From: JAYFRE01 sp034926235
GTDB taxonomy: Bacteria > Pseudomonadota > Alphaproteobacteria > Rhodospirillales > Magnetospirillaceae
NCBI GenBank assembly: GCA_034926235.1
Contig: JAYFRE010000124.1
Coordinates: 1 to 64,000, forward strand
Reading direction: 5' to 3'
DNA: 64,000 nucleotides
Part shown: in pieces, positions 18,759 through 27,907 of the stretch
Layout of the letters: every line of letters begins with the position of its first letter
How positions within the stretch are numbered: position 1 is the stretch's first letter
Made by a program: the position numbers and the translations under genes
Notes under the pieces: generated by a model
What the model was told of the DNA's origin: nothing
Database searches by the model: none
Seen by the model: only the letters and a program-made list of their open reading frames with translations

Positions 18759-19814
18759 GTGGTTTCCAGCGCGAGACTGACGATTGCTCTTGATGCCATG
18801 GGGGGGGATCATGCCCCCCAAATGGTTATCGAGGGTATCGAAATCGCCCGCACGCGCCTGCCGCATGTCGATTACCTGTTGTTCGGAGACGAAACCAGGC
18901 TCGAACCCTTGCTGGAAAAGTTTCCCTCGGTACGCCAGGTCTGTCGCGTCTGTCACACCGCAGAGATTGTCTCGGGCGAGTCCAAGCCGTCGGCTGTGCT
19001 GCGCCAGGGGCGCAAGACCAGTATGTGGCTTGCCGTCGAGGCCGTCGCCAAAGGCGAGGCTGCGGGCGTGGTGTCGGCTGGAAATACCGGCGCGCTGATG
19101 GCGGTGTCGAAATTCGTCCTGCGCATGCTGCCGGGCATTTCGCGTCCGGCCATCGCCGGCTTTTTCCCGACCGCGCATGGCGAGACGGTGATGCTGGATC
19201 TGGGCGCCAACGTCGATTGCGACGCCGATAATCTGGTGGATTTCGCGGTGATGGGTGATGTTTTCGCCCGCATCGTCTTTGGGATCGAACGCCCCAGTGT
19301 CGGCATCCTTAATGTCGGGTCCGAGGAGCTTAAGGGCAACAATGCCGTGCGTGGGGCCGCAGCCCTGTTGCGCAACGGTACGATGCCGATTCGCTTTCAC
19401 GGTTTCGTCGAGGGCAACGACATCAGCAGCGGTACGGTCGATGTGGTCGTCACCGACGGCTTTTCAGGCAATATCGCGCTAAAAAGCGCCGAAGGTCTGG
19501 CCAAGCTTTACACGGCATTCCTGCGTGAAGCTTTTTCAAGCTCGTGGCTGGCGCGCGTCGGCTATCTCCTTGCACGGCCGGCCCTGCTCAAGGTCAAGAT
19601 GAGGACGGATCCCCGCCGTTATAACGGTGCGATGTTCCTGGGACTGAACGGCATCGCCGTGAAAAGTCATGGTGGAACCGACGCGGTCGGGTTCGCCAAC
19701 GCCATCGGAGTCGCCGTGGACCTGATCACCAACGATTTCAATCAGCGCATCAAGAACGAATTGGAAAAGATTAAGTCCATGGATCTTTCCGCCGCACAGA
19801 CGGTAACCGTCTGA
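18759..19814 (+). CDS. plsX: Phosphate acyltransferase PlsX
   Basis: Converts acyl-ACP to acyl-phosphate for phosphatidic acid synthesis at the membrane. 351 residues, begins with GTG. Family blocks: [19 protein letters not shown] at the N-terminus, [62 protein letters not shown] and [16 protein letters not shown] motif ([20 protein letters not shown]). Stop and fabH start share one base (TGATG), giving coupling. Confidence 0.95.
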   Translation: MVSSARLTIALDAMGGDHAPQMVIEGIEIARTRLPHVDYLLFGDETRLEPLLEKFPSVRQVCRVCHTAEIVSGESKPSAVLRQGRKTSMWLAVEAVAKGEAAGVVSAGNTGALMAVSKFVLRMLPGISRPAIAGFFPTAHGETVMLDLGANVDCDADNLVDFAVMGDVFARIVFGIERPSVGILNVGSEELKGNNAVRGAAALLRNGTMPIRFHGFVEGNDISSGTVDVVVTDGFSGNIALKSAEGLAKLYTAFLREAFSSSWLARVGYLLARPALLKVKMRTDPRRYNGAMFLGLNGIAVKSHGGTDAVGFANAIGVAVDLITNDFNQRIKNELEKIKSMDLSAAQTVTV

Positions 19815-20788
19815 TGACCATCCGTTCCGTTATCGCCGGCGTCGGCTCTTACCTTCCCGAACGGGTTGTCACCAATGACGAGATGGCTACGTTCGTCGAA
19901 ACCTCGGACGAATGGATTACCGATCTCTCCGGCATCCGCCAGCGTCATTACGCGGCGGACGGACAGCTGACATCGGATCTGGCCCTGGCCGCGGCGCGGC
20001 GCGCGCTGGAAGCGGCGTCCATGAGCGCAGATGATCTGGATTTGATCGTGGTCGGCACCACCAGCCCCGACAACACCCTGCCTGCGACCGCAACCAAGAT
20101 TCAAGCCAGCCTGGGAATGACCCGGGGCTTCGCTTTCGACCTGCAGGCGGTTTGCTCCGGTTTCCTTTATGCGCTGTCGATGGCCGATAGCTTCATCGTC
20201 ACCGGCAAGGTCCGCACCGCGCTGGTGATCGGCGCTGAAACCCTGTCCCGCCTGTTGGATGGGAACGACCGCGGCACCTGCGTGCTGTTCGGCGATGGCG
20301 CCGGCGCGGTGGTTCTGAAGGCGGAAGAAGGAACGGGAACGTCGGCTGACCGGGGTATTCTGTCCACGCATCTGCATTCCGACGGACGGCATTATCATCA
20401 CCTTTACGTCAGAGGTGGTGTTTCCAGCAGCGATCTGGTCGGCAAGGTGACGATGGACGGGCGCGAAGTGTTCCGTAACGCTGTCAGCAACCTGTCGTCG
20501 GTGGTCGAGGAAGCGCTGGCTGCGAATAATCTGACGATTGATGATGTCGATTGGTTGGTGCCGCATCAGGCGAACAAGCGCATTCTCGACAGCACGGCAA
20601 AGAAGCTGGGGATTCCCCCGGAAAAGGTGATCGTCACCGTGGACCGCCATGCCAACACCTCTTCGGCCTCGGTGCCGCTGGCGCTGGCCGACGCTGTGTC
20701 CACGGGCAAGATTCGTCCGGGACAGCTTCTGGTTTTGGAAGCCATGGGGGGCGGTTTCACCTGGGGGGCGGCGGTCGTTCGTTTCTAG
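19814..20788 (+). CDS. fabH: 3-oxoacyl-ACP synthase III
   Basis: Initiates fatty acid synthesis by condensing acetyl-CoA with malonyl-ACP. 324 residues with the Cys-His-Asn triad: Cys114 in [12 protein letters not shown], His in [11 protein letters not shown] and Asn in [14 protein letters not shown]. The TGIRQRH-type loop is present as [12 protein letters not shown], and the [16 protein letters not shown] terminus is canonical. Coupled to plsX and followed by an apparent separate promoter for ihfA. Confidence 0.96.
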   Translation: MTIRSVIAGVGSYLPERVVTNDEMATFVETSDEWITDLSGIRQRHYAADGQLTSDLALAAARRALEAASMSADDLDLIVVGTTSPDNTLPATATKIQASLGMTRGFAFDLQAVCSGFLYALSMADSFIVTGKVRTALVIGAETLSRLLDGNDRGTCVLFGDGAGAVVLKAEEGTGTSADRGILSTHLHSDGRHYHHLYVRGGVSSSDLVGKVTMDGREVFRNAVSNLSSVVEEALAANNLTIDDVDWLVPHQANKRILDSTAKKLGIPPEKVIVTVDRHANTSSASVPLALADAVSTGKIRPGQLLVLEAMGGGFTWGAAVVRF

Positions 20789-20840
20789 GAGCGCAAACGG
20801 CTTCTACCGGCTTTCAACGAAGCCATACATCCCTCTGATA

Positions 20841-20869
20841 TTGACGGATTTCCAGCAACGCGCTAGGGT
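20841..20869 (+). promoter_or_regulatory. Putative ihfA promoter
   Basis: TTGACG (20841-20846), 17-nt spacer, TAGGGT (20864-20869), 28 nt before the ihfA ATG. The -35 is good, the -10 weak. Confidence 0.45.
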
Positions 20870-20897
20870 CATGCACTCTAGCATCTGGGATGCCGCC

Positions 20898-21215
20898 ATG
20901 ACAGAGAACACCATTACCCGTGCGCAATTGAGCGAAGCCGTCTATCAAGAAGTCGGATTGTCGCGCAATGAGTCCGCCGATTTGCTCGAATCGGTTCTGG
21001 AAGAGGTCGCGAACGCCCTGGGCCGTGGGGAATCGGTCAAAATTTCATCCTTCGGCAGTTTTTCGGTCCGTTCAAAGGGCCAGCGCGTCGGCCGCAACCC
21101 GAAAACCGGGGAAGAGGTGCCAATTCTGCCGCGCCGCGTCCTGGTTTTCCGTCCGTCGCAGCTTTTGAAAAACAGCATCAACGCGGGAATGAAAGGCGCC
21201 GGGGATAAGTCGTGA
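20898..21215 (+). CDS. ihfA: Integration host factor, alpha subunit
   Basis: DNA-bending HU-family protein, 105 residues: [45 protein letters not shown], then the beta-arm [22 protein letters not shown] that inserts Pro into the minor groove. Start at 20898 gives the expected N-terminus; a longer frame back to 20649 overlaps fabH and is not family-like. The stop overlaps the MerR-type gene (GTGA). IHF is required by many integrases and by sigma-54 promoters such as those served by NtrC at 26.5 kb. Confidence 0.95.
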   Translation: MTENTITRAQLSEAVYQEVGLSRNESADLLESVLEEVANALGRGESVKISSFGSFSVRSKGQRVGRNPKTGEEVPILPRRVLVFRPSQLLKNSINAGMKGAGDKS

Positions 21216-21718
21216 TTCCCCCGGACGACGCCGAAACAGCGCCGCAGCGGCGTTCTGCGAAATCGGAAGCCGCGTTCCGCACCATCAGCGAGGTATCCGA
21301 GGATCTCGGCGTGCCGCAGCATGTGCTGCGTTTCTGGGAGAGTAAGTTCACCCAGATCAAGCCGCTGAAGCGGGGCGGCGGACGGCGTTATTACCGGCCT
21401 GAGGATCTCGCTCTTTTGGAGCAGATTCGCGATCTGCTTTACAAGGATGGCTATACGATCCGGGGGGCGCAGAAATTCCTGCGCGGGGCTGGGCGTAGAA
21501 CCGCTGCTCCCCGGATGCCGGAGCAAGGCGAGCCGACAGCCGAACAATCCGTGGCCGCTGAAACCGATGATGAGATTCTGGACCTGGCCGTTCAGGAAGA
21601 AGAAGAATTCTGCCGCGACGATGCCCCTGACGAATGGCGACTCGAACTGGAATCGCTGCTGGATGAACTCAAGGATATCCGTTCCTTGTTGACCGGCTGG
21701 GGAAAAACCTCGCCATGA
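21212..21718 (+). CDS. MerR-type transcriptional regulator downstream of ihfA
   Basis: 168 residues, GTG start overlapping the ihfA stop. N-terminal MerR winged helix (about 22-92): [22 protein letters not shown], then [24 protein letters not shown] and [19 protein letters not shown]. The rest is acidic and lacks a metal- or drug-binding domain. This conserved ihfA-merR pairing is common in alphaproteobacteria; its target is not known to me. Probably not a metal sensor, since no Cys-rich loop is seen. Confidence 0.85.
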   Translation: MIPPDDAETAPQRRSAKSEAAFRTISEVSEDLGVPQHVLRFWESKFTQIKPLKRGGGRRYYRPEDLALLEQIRDLLYKDGYTIRGAQKFLRGAGRRTAAPRMPEQGEPTAEQSVAAETDDEILDLAVQEEEEFCRDDAPDEWRLELESLLDELKDIRSLLTGWGKTSP

Positions 21719-21740
21719 TGATTTTTCCAGTGCCTGGACG

Positions 21741-21769
21741 TTGCGTTTGCCAAAGGTCATGGGTATAGT
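21741..21769 (+). promoter_or_regulatory. Promoter of tRNA-Pro
   Basis: TTGCGT (21741-21746), 17-nt spacer, TATAGT (21764-21769), 34 nt before the mature tRNA 5' end. Confidence 0.65.
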
Positions 21770-21803
21770 GCGCTCCTCCTCGGCAACGGGGTGAACGGCC
21801 TGA

Positions 21804-21880
21804 CGGGCAGTAGCGCAGTCTGGTAGCGCATCAGTCTGGGGGACTGGGGGTCGTCGGTTCGAATCCGGCCTGCCCGACCA
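21804..21880 (+). tRNA. tRNA-Pro(GGG)
   Basis: 77 nt cloverleaf with encoded CCA. Acceptor CGGGCAG / CTGCCCG, discriminator A, D-arm GCGC-AGTCTGGTA-GCGC, anticodon stem TCAGT/ACTGG with loop CTGGGGG giving anticodon GGG, T-arm with GGTTCGAATC. The C1-G72 pair is typical of bacterial tRNA-Pro. Confidence 0.96.
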
Positions 21881-21900
21881 TTGAAAAAGACCGTTCGGAT

Positions 21901-21944
21901 AAGGGGTTAGCTGATAACACGTCAGCTGACCCCTTTTTCTTTGT
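21901..21944 (+). terminator. Terminator after tRNA-Pro
   Basis: Long stem AAGGGGTTAGCTGA / TCAGCTGACCCCTTTTT (one G-T), followed by T-rich CTTTG. Confidence 0.9.
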
Positions 21945-22067
21945 CATGAAACCTTCTTATGTAGTTGAAAACCCCGAAAATCGTTTCTAACCTGGATTGA
22001 ATCGGATGATCGGCGCTTCGCGATTCCCGTGAACTAGGCGTTTTTGTTGAGAAAAAGGGGAGGGATC

Positions 22068-22388
22068 ATGGGTCACTGCCTGCTTTACATCACCGCCGCC
22101 GACCGGTCCCAGGCCTTGGCGATCGGGCGCACCTTGGTCCAGGAAAGATTGGTGGCCTGCGCCAATCTGTTCGATGACGTCACGTCGATTTACCGCTGGG
22201 ACGGAGCGATCCAGGAAGAGCAGGAAGTTGTCCTGATCGCCAAGACGACATCAGAAAAAGTCGATTCGGTGACCGCCCGGGTTTTGGAACTGCACGACTA
22301 TGACTGCCCCTGTCTCGTTGCGATCGACATCAAGGCGGGGAATCCGTCTTTCTTGCGCTGGATCGAGGACGAAACCGCGCCGCACTGA
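22068..22388 (+). CDS. cutA: Divalent-cation tolerance protein CutA
   Basis: 106-residue trimeric CutA1 protein. Seen: LLYITAADRSQALAIGRTL, LVACANLFDDVTSIYRWDGAIQEEQEVVLIAKT and a C-terminal YDCPCLVAIDIKAGNPSFLRWIEDE, all family blocks. GGGGAGGG lies just before the ATG at 22068; a longer frame from 22044 is less likely. The physiological role of CutA is uncertain; copper tolerance and signalling roles have been proposed. Converges on ispDF. Confidence 0.92.
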   Translation: MGHCLLYITAADRSQALAIGRTLVQERLVACANLFDDVTSIYRWDGAIQEEQEVVLIAKTTSEKVDSVTARVLELHDYDCPCLVAIDIKAGNPSFLRWIEDETAPH

Positions 22389-22415
22389 CGTGAAAGGGGC
22401 GAGAGCAAGCATGGT

Positions 22416-22436
22416 TTCCGCTTGCCCGAAGCGGAA
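22416..22436. terminator. Possible convergent terminator between cutA and ispDF
   Basis: Perfect hairpin TTCCGCTT-GCCCG-AAGCGGAA. It competes with an overlapping GCAAGC/GCTTGC pairing (22405-22425). No T-run follows, so function is uncertain. Confidence 0.35.
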
Positions 22437-22480
22437 GGGACAATGATTCTCGTCGCCGGGACGAACCCGCTAAGGAAACC

Positions 22481-23641
22481 TCAGCCGGGGGGCAGGGCGA
22501 TGGTTGCCGCGGCCTGAGCCGCGATCCCTTCGCGGCGTCCGGTGAACCCCAACCCTTCTGTCGTCGTGGCTTTGACGCTGACCCGGCCTTCGCCGATTTT
22601 CAGAATCTCCGACAAGCGGCGGCGCAGGACGGGGCGGTGAGGGCCTATTTTGGGTCCCTCGCAGATGATCGTCACATCGGCATTCAGGATACGCCCCCCC
22701 AGTGCCGCGACCAGCCGGACCGCATGTTCGAGGAATTGCGCCGAATCGGCTCCCTTCCAGCGCGGATCTGATGGCGGAAAATGATGGCCGATGTCGCCGG
22801 CGGCGATCGCGCCTAACACGGCGTCGGTCAGCGCGTGCAGGGCCACGTCGGCATCCGAATGACCGGCCAGACCCATTATGTGCGGAATCGGGACGTTGCA
22901 CAGCGTGACGTGATCGCCGGGGCAGAAGCGATGGACGTCGAAACCGGTGCCGAAGCGGGTTTCTTCCGGTCTGTCCAGCCGGTTCCGGGCGCGATCTAAA
23001 TCTTCCTGCGTGGTGATTTTGACATTGTCTTCGCAGCCTTCGACCAGGGCGACATCGATGCCGGCCATCTCGGCCACGGCGGCGTCGTCGGTCAAAGCGA
23101 GGTCCTGGGCGGCCCGGTGCGCGGCGAGAATGGGCTGGAAATGGAAACCTTGCGGCGTTTGCGCCCGCCATAGCCCATCGCGCGACACGGACGCGGCGAC
23201 GAAGCCCTGCCGTCCTTGCTTGAGGCTGTCATGCACTGCCAGAGCGGGCAGGGCGGCCGCATGGGAATCGAGCGCCTCAATCACTCGCGACACCAAGCTT
23301 GAGTCAAGAAAGGGGCGGGCGCCGTCATGGATCAAGACGATATCCGGCGCGCCTTCGGCCAGGGCCTCCAGCCCTAGACGCACCGATTCCTGACGGGTTC
23401 CGCCTCCCATGACCGGCGGCGGCAGCGATAAGCCTTCCGCCGCCTGTTCGTAGAAAGACAGATCGTCGGGGTGGATCACTGCGCGGACGGAATGCACCGA
23501 CGGATGCGCGGCGAGAATGGCCAGGCTGTGACGCAGCAATGGCCGGCCGGCCAGATCGCGCCATTGCTTGGGCAGATCGCTCCCTAATCGCGTGCCGCGT
23601 CCGGCCGCGACCACCAAGGCAACACAATGTTTCATCGGCAT
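22481..23641 (-). CDS. ispDF: Bifunctional IspD/IspF of the MEP isoprenoid pathway
   Basis: Fusion enzyme for two non-adjacent steps of isoprenoid synthesis: MEP cytidylyltransferase and MEcPP synthase. IspD half (about 1-225): [43 protein letters not shown]. IspF half (about 228-386): [47 protein letters not shown] and [16 protein letters not shown]. The fusion is a hallmark of alpha- and epsilonproteobacteria. Start at 23641 (MPMKH) is favoured by AGGGGAT upstream; in-frame ATG at 23677 is longer and unlike the family. Confidence 0.95.
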   Translation of the reverse strand: MPMKHCVALVVAAGRGTRLGSDLPKQWRDLAGRPLLRHSLAILAAHPSVHSVRAVIHPDDLSFYEQAAEGLSLPPPVMGGGTRQESVRLGLEALAEGAPDIVLIHDGARPFLDSSLVSRVIEALDSHAAALPALAVHDSLKQGRQGFVAASVSRDGLWRAQTPQGFHFQPILAAHRAAQDLALTDDAAVAEMAGIDVALVEGCEDNVKITTQEDLDRARNRLDRPEETRFGTGFDVHRFCPGDHVTLCNVPIPHIMGLAGHSDADVALHALTDAVLGAIAAGDIGHHFPPSDPRWKGADSAQFLEHAVRLVAALGGRILNADVTIICEGPKIGPHRPVLRRRLSEILKIGEGRVSVKATTTEGLGFTGRREGIAAQAAATIALPPG

Positions 23642-23762
23642 GTTATCCCCTGACGATCCGCCCTGCATGACGTGCAAGGTCCTATGCTCCGGCTGGACGA
23701 ATGGTTGTCATGGCGTATGATCGCCGCGCCGGACCATCCACGATAGGAGCAAGGTATTTTCC

Positions 23763-24221
23763 ATGAGTCTTCACTCCGTCAAGGCCTTCCTAGCCGAAAA
23801 AGCCCCGGAAATCGAGATTGTCGAAACCGATCTTAGCAGCGCCACGGTTGAACTTGCCGCCAAGGCTCATGGAGTGGCGACCGGACAGATCGCCAAGACA
23901 TTGTCGCTTCAGGTCGGGGACAGGATTCTGCTTCTGGTCACGGGCGGAGACGCCAGGCTGGACAACCGCAAGGCCAAGGCGGCGTTCGGCGGCAAGGCCA
24001 AGATGCTGCCGCTGGAGGATGTCGAGCGCATCACCGGCCATCCTGTCGGCGGCGTGTGTCCCTTTGGTCTGTCCAACCCGATTCCGGTTTATTGCGACGT
24101 CAGCTTAAAGCTGTTCGCCGTCGTGATGCCTGCCGCCGGTGCGACCAACAGCGCGCTCAAGATCAGCCCCGACAGGCTGGCCGAGATTACCCAAGCCGAA
24201 TGGGTCGATGCTTGCCATTGA
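23763..24221 (+). CDS. YbaK/EbsC-type aminoacyl-tRNA deacylase
   Basis: 152-residue single-domain protein of the YbaK/ProX superfamily, which hydrolyses misacylated tRNAs (Cys-tRNA-Pro, Ala-tRNA-Pro and related). Seen: GQIAKTLSLQVGDRILLLVTGGDARLD, the conserved Lys in KAAFGGKAKMLPLEDV, and HPVGGVCPFGLSNPIPVYCDVSL. The subtype cannot be fixed from sequence alone. It is divergent from ispDF and precedes the dusB-ntr operon; a half NtrC-like site overlaps its stop. Confidence 0.88.
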   Translation: MSLHSVKAFLAEKAPEIEIVETDLSSATVELAAKAHGVATGQIAKTLSLQVGDRILLLVTGGDARLDNRKAKAAFGGKAKMLPLEDVERITGHPVGGVCPFGLSNPIPVYCDVSLKLFAVVMPAAGATNSALKISPDRLAEITQAEWVDACH

Positions 24222-24346
24222 TCACATCTGGTGCAAAACAGATCCGGGAATGATGATACCATAGGCAGATGGCGAAAGCGCTCTGATGGGTGAGCGTGCT
24301 TTTTTGCCTTGCCCTTGTGCTTGGTGCCCAATTACTATGCAAAATC

Positions 24347-25354
24347 ATGAAAGATTTTGATGGTTTCAAACCGCTTCACATCGGTTCTGTGAGGCTTGCT
24401 TCTCCTGTTATCCTGGCGCCGATGGCCGGGGTCACCGATCTGCCGTTCCGGCGGTTGGTCAAACGGCTGGGCGCGCCGATGGTGATGTCCGAGATGATCG
24501 CCAGTCAGGCGATGATCCGCGCCCATGATCAGACCCTGCGCATGTCCGCCACTACCCATGACGATTATCCCATGTCGGTACAGATTTTCGGTTGCGATCC
24601 ATCCGTGATGGCTGACGCCGCTCGGATGAACGCCGACCGGGGTGCTGCGGTCATCGACATCAATATGGGCTGCCCGGTCAAAAAGGTGGTCAAGGGCGAT
24701 GCCGGCGCTGCGCTGATGCGCGACGAGGCGTTGGCCGGTGCGGTCATGGAGGCAGTCGTCAAGGCGGTTTCCGTGCCGGTGACGGTGAAGATGCGGACAG
24801 GATGGGACCATTCCTGCCGCAATGCCCCCCAATTGGCGCGGATTGCCGAACAGGCCGGCGTGGCGATGGTCACGGTGCATGGGCGCACCCGCAGCCAGTT
24901 CTATTCGGGCGATGCTGACTGGCGTTTCATCGGCGAGGTCAAGCGGGCGGTCCGAATTCCTGTGATCGGCAATGGCGACATCACCTCGATCGATGACGCT
25001 CTAGCCATGCTGGAACAGTCCGGGGCGGATGGCGCCATGATCGGACGCGGCGCCTATGGCCGTCCCTGGCTTCTTGGCCAGATATCCCATTTCCTGGCAA
25101 CCGGCGAACGCCGCCCGGACCCGTCTCTGCCGGAACGGTTCGAACTGATGCTGGAACATTTCGACGCGATTATCGCGCATTACGGACCCGTGACCGGCAA
25201 CCGCATCGCCCGCAAGCATTTGGGCTGGTACAGCAAGGGGCTGCCGGGTTCCGCCGAATTCAGGTCGAGCCTGAACGCATCGGAAGACGCCGCCAAGACC
25301 AGGGACGTCATTCTAGGTTTTTACCGCCCATTGATCGAACGGATGGCGGCATGA
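24347..25354 (+). CDS. dusB: tRNA-dihydrouridine synthase B (NifR3)
   Basis: FMN enzyme reducing uridine in the tRNA D-loop. 335 residues, TIM-barrel: [39 protein letters not shown], catalytic Cys in [20 protein letters not shown], then [31 protein letters not shown] and [14 protein letters not shown] at 24347 fits the family; an earlier frame from 24290 adds a hydrophobic stretch without a match. First gene of the classic alphaproteobacterial nifR3-ntrBC-ntrYX operon, coupled to ntrB by ATGA. Confidence 0.95.
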   Translation: MKDFDGFKPLHIGSVRLASPVILAPMAGVTDLPFRRLVKRLGAPMVMSEMIASQAMIRAHDQTLRMSATTHDDYPMSVQIFGCDPSVMADAARMNADRGAAVIDINMGCPVKKVVKGDAGAALMRDEALAGAVMEAVVKAVSVPVTVKMRTGWDHSCRNAPQLARIAEQAGVAMVTVHGRTRSQFYSGDADWRFIGEVKRAVRIPVIGNGDITSIDDALAMLEQSGADGAMIGRGAYGRPWLLGQISHFLATGERRPDPSLPERFELMLEHFDAIIAHYGPVTGNRIARKHLGWYSKGLPGSAEFRSSLNASEDAAKTRDVILGFYRPLIERMAA

Positions 25355-26472
25355 GTAAGAAATTGGCTTTTTTACGCAAAAAGCCGCCGGTTGGGGTGGA
25401 CGCGGCAACGGTCCTGAATGCCTTGATGACGGTGGTTCTGGTGATTGACGAGGAGACGGTGATCCGCTTTGCCAACGCGGCTGCCGAAGCCTTTTTTGAA
25501 TCGAGCGCTCACAATCTGTGCGGAACCTCGCTTAAAGAGCTTCTGCCCGGCGACAGCCCGCTGTTCGCGTTGATGAACCAGGCTAGTTCAGGCCATTCCA
25601 TCGTGTCGGAATATGCGGTCAATTTCGACAGCCCGCGCACCGGGAACCGGGTCATGAACATCCAGGTGACGCCTTTGGTCGAGACGGAAGGCTGGGTCAC
25701 CTTGTCGATGCAGGAGCAATCCATCGCGCTCAAGATCGGGGCCCAGCTCACCCACCGCAGCTCCGCCCGCTCGGTCAGCGCCATGGCCGCCATCCTGGCT
25801 CATGAGGTGAAGAACCCCCTGTCCGGCATCCGGGGAGCGGCCCAGCTTCTGGAACAAAGCTGCCCGGTCGAGGACCGCACCTTAACCCAGCTCATCTGCG
25901 ACGAGGCCGACCGTATCGTCGCCCTGGTGGACCGGATGGAGGTGTTTTCGGATAAACACCCGCTGGAATTCGGCCCGGTCAATATCCACCGGGTGCTGGA
26001 ACATGTCCGGCGCGTGGCGGAGGCCGGGTTCGCTCGCAATATCCGTTTCCTGGAACATTACGATCCGTCTCTGCCCAATGTGCTGGGCAACCGCGACCAG
26101 TTGATCCAGGTCTTTCTCAATCTGGTCAAGAACGCCGCCGAGGCGGTTCCCGACGAGGGGGGCGAAATCGTGTTGAGCACCGCCTTCCAGCATGGCGTGC
26201 GGCTTGCCGTGCCGGGCAATGACAGCCGGATGCATCTGCCGCTGGTCGTCACGGTCCAGGATAATGGCGAGGGCATTCCTGAGGATCTGAGGCCGCATTT
26301 GTTCGATCCCTTCGTCACCACCAAATCCTCGGGCAGCGGGCTGGGGTTGGCCCTGGTGGCCAAGATCATCGGCGATCATGGCGGGATCGTCGAATTCGAC
26401 AGCCAGCCGCGCAGAACCGTTTTCCGGGTAATGCTCCCGATCGTTCAGAACGAAAGCGGACCCAAATCATGA
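25351..26472 (+). CDS. ntrB: Nitrogen regulation sensor kinase NtrB
   Basis: Cytosolic histidine kinase/phosphatase that sets NtrC phosphorylation in response to PII proteins. 373 residues: PAS domain (about 17-125; [26 protein letters not shown]), phospho-acceptor helix with His in [20 protein letters not shown] (about 150), N box [20 protein letters not shown]1 [12 protein letters not shown] and G2 [18 protein letters not shown]. No membrane segments, as expected for NtrB. Overlaps dusB upstream and ntrC downstream (ATGA). Confidence 0.95.
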   Translation: MSKKLAFLRKKPPVGVDAATVLNALMTVVLVIDEETVIRFANAAAEAFFESSAHNLCGTSLKELLPGDSPLFALMNQASSGHSIVSEYAVNFDSPRTGNRVMNIQVTPLVETEGWVTLSMQEQSIALKIGAQLTHRSSARSVSAMAAILAHEVKNPLSGIRGAAQLLEQSCPVEDRTLTQLICDEADRIVALVDRMEVFSDKHPLEFGPVNIHRVLEHVRRVAEAGFARNIRFLEHYDPSLPNVLGNRDQLIQVFLNLVKNAAEAVPDEGGEIVLSTAFQHGVRLAVPGNDSRMHLPLVVTVQDNGEGIPEDLRPHLFDPFVTTKSSGSGLGLALVAKIIGDHGGIVEFDSQPRRTVFRVMLPIVQNESGPKS

Positions 26473-27905
26473 CATCGACCATCCTTGTCGCCGACGACGA
26501 CCGCAGCATCCGTACCGTCCTGAGCCAGGCCCTGGGCCGCGCCGGTTATGAAGTGCGCACCACCGGCAACGCTTCGACCTTGTGGCATTGGGTGTCGGAC
26601 GGGGAGGGCGATCTGGTCATCACCGACGTCGTCATGCCCGATGAAAGCGGCCTGGATCTGTTGCCTCGGATCAAGAAAATCCGGCCCGATCTGCGCATCG
26701 TCGTCATGAGCGCCCAAAACACGCTGCTGACGGCGGTCAAGGCGACGCAGCGCGGCGCGTTTGAATATCTGCCCAAGCCGTTCGATTTGCGCGAACTGGT
26801 CAGCGTCGTGCAGCGGGCCTTGTCCGCTCCCCGCAGCCCGGTCGCGGAAACCGCCGAGGACGAGGACGAGAACCTGCCGCTGATTGGCCGCTCTTCGGCC
26901 ATGCAGGAAATCTACCGTACCCTGGCGCGGCTGATGGGAACCGACCTGACCGTGATGATCGCGGGCGAATCGGGCACCGGCAAGGAACTGGTGGCGCGGG
27001 CGCTGCATGATTACGGCAAGCGGCGCAATGGTCCGTTCGTGGCCATCAACATGGCGGCGATCCCGCGCGAATTGATCGAAAGCGAGTTGTTCGGCCATGA
27101 AAAGGGCGCGTTTACCGGGGCGACCCAACGCACGCTTGGCCGGTTCGAGCAGGCCGAGGGCGGCACCTTGTTCCTGGACGAGATCGGCGACATGCCGCCC
27201 GAAGCGCAGACCCGGCTTCTGCGCGTGCTTCAGGAAGGCGAATACACCACGGTCGGCGGGCGCACGCCGATCCGCGCCAATGTCCGCATCGTCGCCGCCA
27301 CCCACCGCGATCTGACCCAACTGATCCGTCAGGGCTTGTTCCGCGAAGATCTGTTTTATCGCCTTAATGTGGTCCCCATCCGCCTGCCTCCCCTGCGTGA
27401 GCGGACGGAAGACATTCCCGAACTGGTCCGCCATTTCCTGGCCCAGGCGGCGGCCGAGGGGTTGCCCACCAAGGTCATGGACGCGGCTGCGGTCGAGCGG
27501 ATGAAGCGCTATCGCTGGCCGGGCAATGTCCGCGAGCTGGAAAATCTGGTCAAAAGGCTGGCGGCGCTCTATTCCCAGGAAGTCATCGGCGTCGATGTGG
27601 TCGAAACCGAACTGGCCGGGGCAACGGCGGCAATGGAAAGCGCCAGTTCGGGCGAAAATGGTGGCTTGTCGGCCACGGTCGAACGCCATTTGCGCGACTA
27701 TTTCGCTGCCCATGCTGACGGATTGCCTGCCGCCGGAGTTTATGACCGCGTGCTGCGCGAGGTCGAACGCCCTCTGATCACCCTGTCGCTGGAGGCGACA
27801 AGGGGCAATCAGATCAAGGCCGCCCATGTGCTGGGGCTGAATCGCAACACGCTGCGTAAGAAGATCAAGGAACTGGATATTCAGGTGGTGCGAGGACTGA
27901 AATAA
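26469..27905 (+). CDS. ntrC: Nitrogen regulator NtrC, sigma-54 activator
   Basis: 478-residue response regulator that activates sigma-54 promoters of nitrogen assimilation genes. Receiver domain (about 1-120) with DD pair (ADDDR), phospho-Asp in [12 protein letters not shown] and Lys in [13 protein letters not shown]+ domain (about 140-375) has Walker [10 protein letters not shown], the sigma-54 contact loop GAFTGA, Walker [13 protein letters not shown] and the R-finger region. Fis-type helix-turn-helix at the end ([24 protein letters not shown]). All key residues are intact, unlike ntrX nearby. Confidence 0.96.
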   Translation: MTSTILVADDDRSIRTVLSQALGRAGYEVRTTGNASTLWHWVSDGEGDLVITDVVMPDESGLDLLPRIKKIRPDLRIVVMSAQNTLLTAVKATQRGAFEYLPKPFDLRELVSVVQRALSAPRSPVAETAEDEDENLPLIGRSSAMQEIYRTLARLMGTDLTVMIAGESGTGKELVARALHDYGKRRNGPFVAINMAAIPRELIESELFGHEKGAFTGATQRTLGRFEQAEGGTLFLDEIGDMPPEAQTRLLRVLQEGEYTTVGGRTPIRANVRIVAATHRDLTQLIRQGLFREDLFYRLNVVPIRLPPLRERTEDIPELVRHFLAQAAAEGLPTKVMDAAAVERMKRYRWPGNVRELENLVKRLAALYSQEVIGVDVVETELAGATAAMESASSGENGGLSATVERHLRDYFAAHADGLPAAGVYDRVLREVERPLITLSLEATRGNQIKAAHVLGLNRNTLRKKIKELDIQVVRGLK

Positions 27906-27907
27906 TC

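Noticed and set aside
26445..27827. 460-codon open frame antisense to ntrC
   Set aside because: Shadow of ntrC with no recognisable domain and no ribosome-binding site.
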